Below are positions 61,777-64,000 of a stretch of DNA of 64,000 bases, piece after piece (the first letter of the stretch is position 1; every line of letters begins with the position of its first letter). Both the position numbers and the translations under genes were made by a program. A model generated the notes under the pieces. It did no database searches, was not told the origin of the DNA, and saw only the letters and a list, made by a program, of their open reading frames with translations. Location: contig JBPYCQ010000014.1 in NCBI GenBank assembly GCA_051846895.1, forward strand, positions 1-64,000, read 5' to 3'. The DNA comes from CALKAL01 sp051846895. Its GTDB lineage: Bacteria; Bacillota; Bacilli; Bacillales; Alkalibacillaceae.

Positions 61777-63382
61777 TTACTTCACCACCTAGCCCAAAAG
61801 CTTTTATAAACTTCTGTAGCTCTTGGTTAGTTTCTTCATTTGTACCCTCTAGCTCTTGAAACATCTGAAACAAGTCTTGTTCAGCTTGTTTCAATTCCTG
61901 TTCGGTTTTTTGCATATCACTTGAAAGTTCTACAAGTGAGATCTCCTCTTCTTCCTCAAATGTATCAACATAGCGTGGAATGTTTAAGTTATAGTCGTTT
62001 TCTACAATTTCTTCATATGAAGCAAGATGTGCAAATTTTTCCACATCTTTACGATTAATGTAAGCGTCAAGTATTTTGTCAATATGGTTATCTTTTAAGA
62101 TATTTTGGTTTTTGCCTTTATCAAATTCCTTCGATGCATTAATAAAAAGTACATCTTTTGTTGGTCGATTTTTCTTTAATACAATGACAGTTGTTGGAAT
62201 TGATGTGTTAAAGAAAATATTTGCTGGTAAGCCAATAACCGTATCAATCGCTCCGTTTTCTAATAAAATTTGGCGTATATTTCTTTCTGCGTTACCTCTA
62301 AATAATACACCGTGTGGCAGAACAATTGCCATAACACCATTATCTTTTAAATGGTAAAAGCCGTGTAACAGAAACGCAAAATCGGCTTTTGATTTAGGAG
62401 CTAACACCCCATACATAGAAAAGCGTGGATCATCTAAAAAACCTTTATCAGCTGACCATTTTGCTGAATAAGGGGGATTCATTAAGACTGCATCAAAGTT
62501 CGTTGGCTCTTCTGTCGGCCAATCTTGATCAAGCGTATCAGCATTACTTAAATGTTGATTCGCAGTATCAACTCCATGCAAAATCATGTTCATACGAGCA
62601 AGATTATAAGTTGATGTATTTAACTCCTGTCCAAAGTAAGAAATCGTACCAGGATCAGTAGAATATTTTTTCACATTTAATAATAATGAACCCGATCCCA
62701 TTGTTGGGTCGTACACAGTAAAACCCTTTTTGTTCTCTTTACCATGTAATACGATATTGGTCATCAATTTAGAAACAGCTTGAGGTGTATAGAATTCCCC
62801 TGCTTTTTTTCCCGAATCAGATGCGAATTGACCAATCAAATATTCATACGCATCACCAAGAGCATCACCATCATGAGTGGCAACGTCTAAAGTCGCCAAC
62901 TCTTTCATCACTTCTGAAATCGTTTGGTTTTGCTTTTGTGGTGTTGAGCCTAATTTTTTCGAATATAAGTCCACATCTTCAAAAAGATTCTCAAATATTT
63001 CACTTGATTGCTCAATATTGCGAAAACCTTGAGCTAAGTTTTCTAATTGGAAAACGCCTTTATGTATATCTTGAACTAGCGCTGTGAACGTTAAATCGGG
63101 TTCAATCGTATAAGAAAAGTCGTATTGCAATTCGTCTAATAAGTCCTCTTTCACATCATCATCGCTATATGCCTCTTTAAATAGTTTCTGGGCCTCGTTT
63201 AAGTCAGTCGTTGGCTCCTCTAATAATGTGGCCGCATGTAAAAGCATTTTATCTGATAAGTATTTGTAAAATACTAAGCCTAATAGATAGCTTTTATATT
63301 CACTAGCATCCATCTTAGAACGTAGAATATCAGCTGAATTCCATAATGCATTAAATAAATTAGTTGCTTTTTGCTCTCTCAT
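61769..63382 (-). CDS. hsdM: Type I restriction-modification methyltransferase subunit
   Basis: 537 aa. N6-adenine methyltransferase that protects host DNA and forms the recognition core with HsdS. The N-terminal HsdM_N helical domain starts LFNALWNSADILRSKMDASEYKSYLLGLVFYKYLSD. The SAM-binding motif is TVYDPTMGSGSLLL (near residue 225), and the catalytic motif NPPYSAKW lies near 302; both are intact. First gene of the operon hsdM-hsdS-hsdR. A GGGG-containing site precedes the start. Confidence 0.95.
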   Translation of the reverse strand: MREQKATNLFNALWNSADILRSKMDASEYKSYLLGLVFYKYLSDKMLLHAATLLEEPTTDLNEAQKLFKEAYSDDDVKEDLLDELQYDFSYTIEPDLTFTALVQDIHKGVFQLENLAQGFRNIEQSSEIFENLFEDVDLYSKKLGSTPQKQNQTISEVMKELATLDVATHDGDALGDAYEYLIGQFASDSGKKAGEFYTPQAVSKLMTNIVLHGKENKKGFTVYDPTMGSGSLLLNVKKYSTDPGTISYFGQELNTSTYNLARMNMILHGVDTANQHLSNADTLDQDWPTEEPTNFDAVLMNPPYSAKWSADKGFLDDPRFSMYGVLAPKSKADFAFLLHGFYHLKDNGVMAIVLPHGVLFRGNAERNIRQILLENGAIDTVIGLPANIFFNTSIPTTVIVLKKNRPTKDVLFINASKEFDKGKNQNILKDNHIDKILDAYINRKDVEKFAHLASYEEIVENDYNLNIPRYVDTFEEEEEISLVELSSDMQKTEQELKQAEQDLFQMFQELEGTNEETNQELQKFIKAFGLGGEVIE

Positions 63383-63459
63383 TTCATATCCCCTACTTAA
63401 ATAAAATTATTATTTCTCTACTCTATTAATTTTACGATATAATATATAAAAATCAAACT

Positions 63460-63963
63460 CTACTCGTACGACATTTCATTTGTAAATATTTTTGAGTATC
63501 CTTTTATAGAGATAATTTGATGTATAATAACCGGATTTACGAAATCAATATTTCTATAATGTTCATTTTTTTTACTATCTTTAAAATAATAAAGGTATTT
63601 ATTAAATCTACTTATTAATAATTTTCCGAGATGAATCGCAATTAGTTTTTCCACCACTAAGTGATTATTCCCAATTTCATTCCATACAGATTTACAATAG
63701 TTATACAATCTTATCATTGATTCATTATCTGAAATGAAGTAACAATTCAATTCACCAATCGTATTTTTTATATCTTTTCTATACTTATTATCAACTTTAG
63801 AATGGGACGATAATCCCTCAACTTCTTTTCGCCATTCAACGTAGGCAAGTGCATAAGGACAAAAGTTGATTTTTGGGCTGTTTTTAACGTATTGATTAAT
63901 GCATTTACGATGATTTTTACATAGTCTCTTTCTAAGATGTCTGGCTATTGATTTGAATATCAC
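63460..63963 (-). CDS. Unrecognised protein, possibly incomplete at the window edge
   Basis: 167 aa from GTG 63963. Basic N-terminus with His/Cys (RHLRKRLCKNHRKCINQY), then a helical region; no family recognised. The frame remains open to the end of the window, so the real start may lie outside. It is upstream of hsdM and in the same direction, separated by 77 bp of AT-rich DNA. It may be part of the defence island (position only). Confidence 0.5.
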   Translation of the reverse strand: MIFKSIARHLRKRLCKNHRKCINQYVKNSPKINFCPYALAYVEWRKEVEGLSSHSKVDNKYRKDIKNTIGELNCYFISDNESMIRLYNYCKSVWNEIGNNHLVVEKLIAIHLGKLLISRFNKYLYYFKDSKKNEHYRNIDFVNPVIIHQIISIKGYSKIFTNEMSYE

Positions 63964-64000
63964 TTTACTTATGTAATATATCTTTTGATAACTGTCTATT

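Overview
The window is an AT-rich chromosomal segment from a spore-forming Bacillaceae bacterium. The evidence is the gene order: mutS-mutL-miaA-hfq, hflX-ynbB-glnR-glnA, lexA/ynzC, tkt-sirA-yneF-ccdA-ccdC-yneK, citB (acnA)-yneN-tlp-yneP-yneQ, and plsY-yneT-parE-parC. This follows the Bacillus subtilis order closely, and tlp and sirA imply sporulation. The genus cannot be fixed from the sequence alone.

Layout. Positions 3-1848 hold an IS1182-type insertion sequence with 20-bp perfect inverted ends, sitting just upstream of mutS. Positions 1.9-18.4 kb hold DNA repair (mutS, mutL), tRNA and RNA functions (miaA, hfq), nitrogen control (glnR-glnA with a perfect GlnR box), the SOS repressor (lexA with a LexA box), transketolase, and a cytochrome c/thiol redox cluster (ccdA, an orphan MrpB-like membrane gene, ccdC).

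Positions 18.4-24.7 kb hold a complete selenocysteine system: tRNA-Sec (selC, anticodon TCA), selB, selD and selA. Two genes are interrupted by in-frame TGA codons that are best read as selenocysteine. SelD carries it at residue 20. An 80-residue SelW-like Rdx protein carries it in a CMQU redox motif, with a clear hairpin 16 nt downstream of the TGA. This block lies where B. subtilis has cotM-sspP-sspO.

Positions 24.8-38.6 kb return to the core order: aconitase, an Lgt-like membrane protein coupled to a TlpA-type thioredoxin, Tlp, thioesterase, YneQ, yidD, folE2, a CapA-like gene, plsY, CoA-binding yneT and topoisomerase IV. Positions 38.6-47.0 kb hold a TetR regulator and a seven-gene operon for branched-chain acyl-CoA (leucine-type) degradation: acyl-CoA dehydrogenase, acyl-CoA ligase, biotin-dependent carboxylase in three parts, enoyl-CoA hydratase and HMG-CoA lyase. 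A CcpA cre site and a palindromic operator candidate precede it.

Positions 47.0-55.0 kb are mixed: a CYP152 fatty-acid peroxygenase, a 21-bp tandem repeat array that can encode a Cys-rich heptad peptide, an FAD dehydrogenase, a VanW-family protein, small membrane proteins and an acetyl/propionyl-CoA synthetase. From 55.1 kb to the end is an accessory island: a truncated IS3-like transposase, a TIR-domain protein, a complete type I restriction-modification system (hsdM-hsdS-hsdR) and an unrecognised gene at the window edge.

The most notable content is the selenoprotein cassette, whose two selenoproteins are broken or missed by ordinary gene calling. The TIR gene beside the type I R-M system, the MrpB-like gene inside the ccd cluster and the Lgt-like/TlpA pair also deserve attention.
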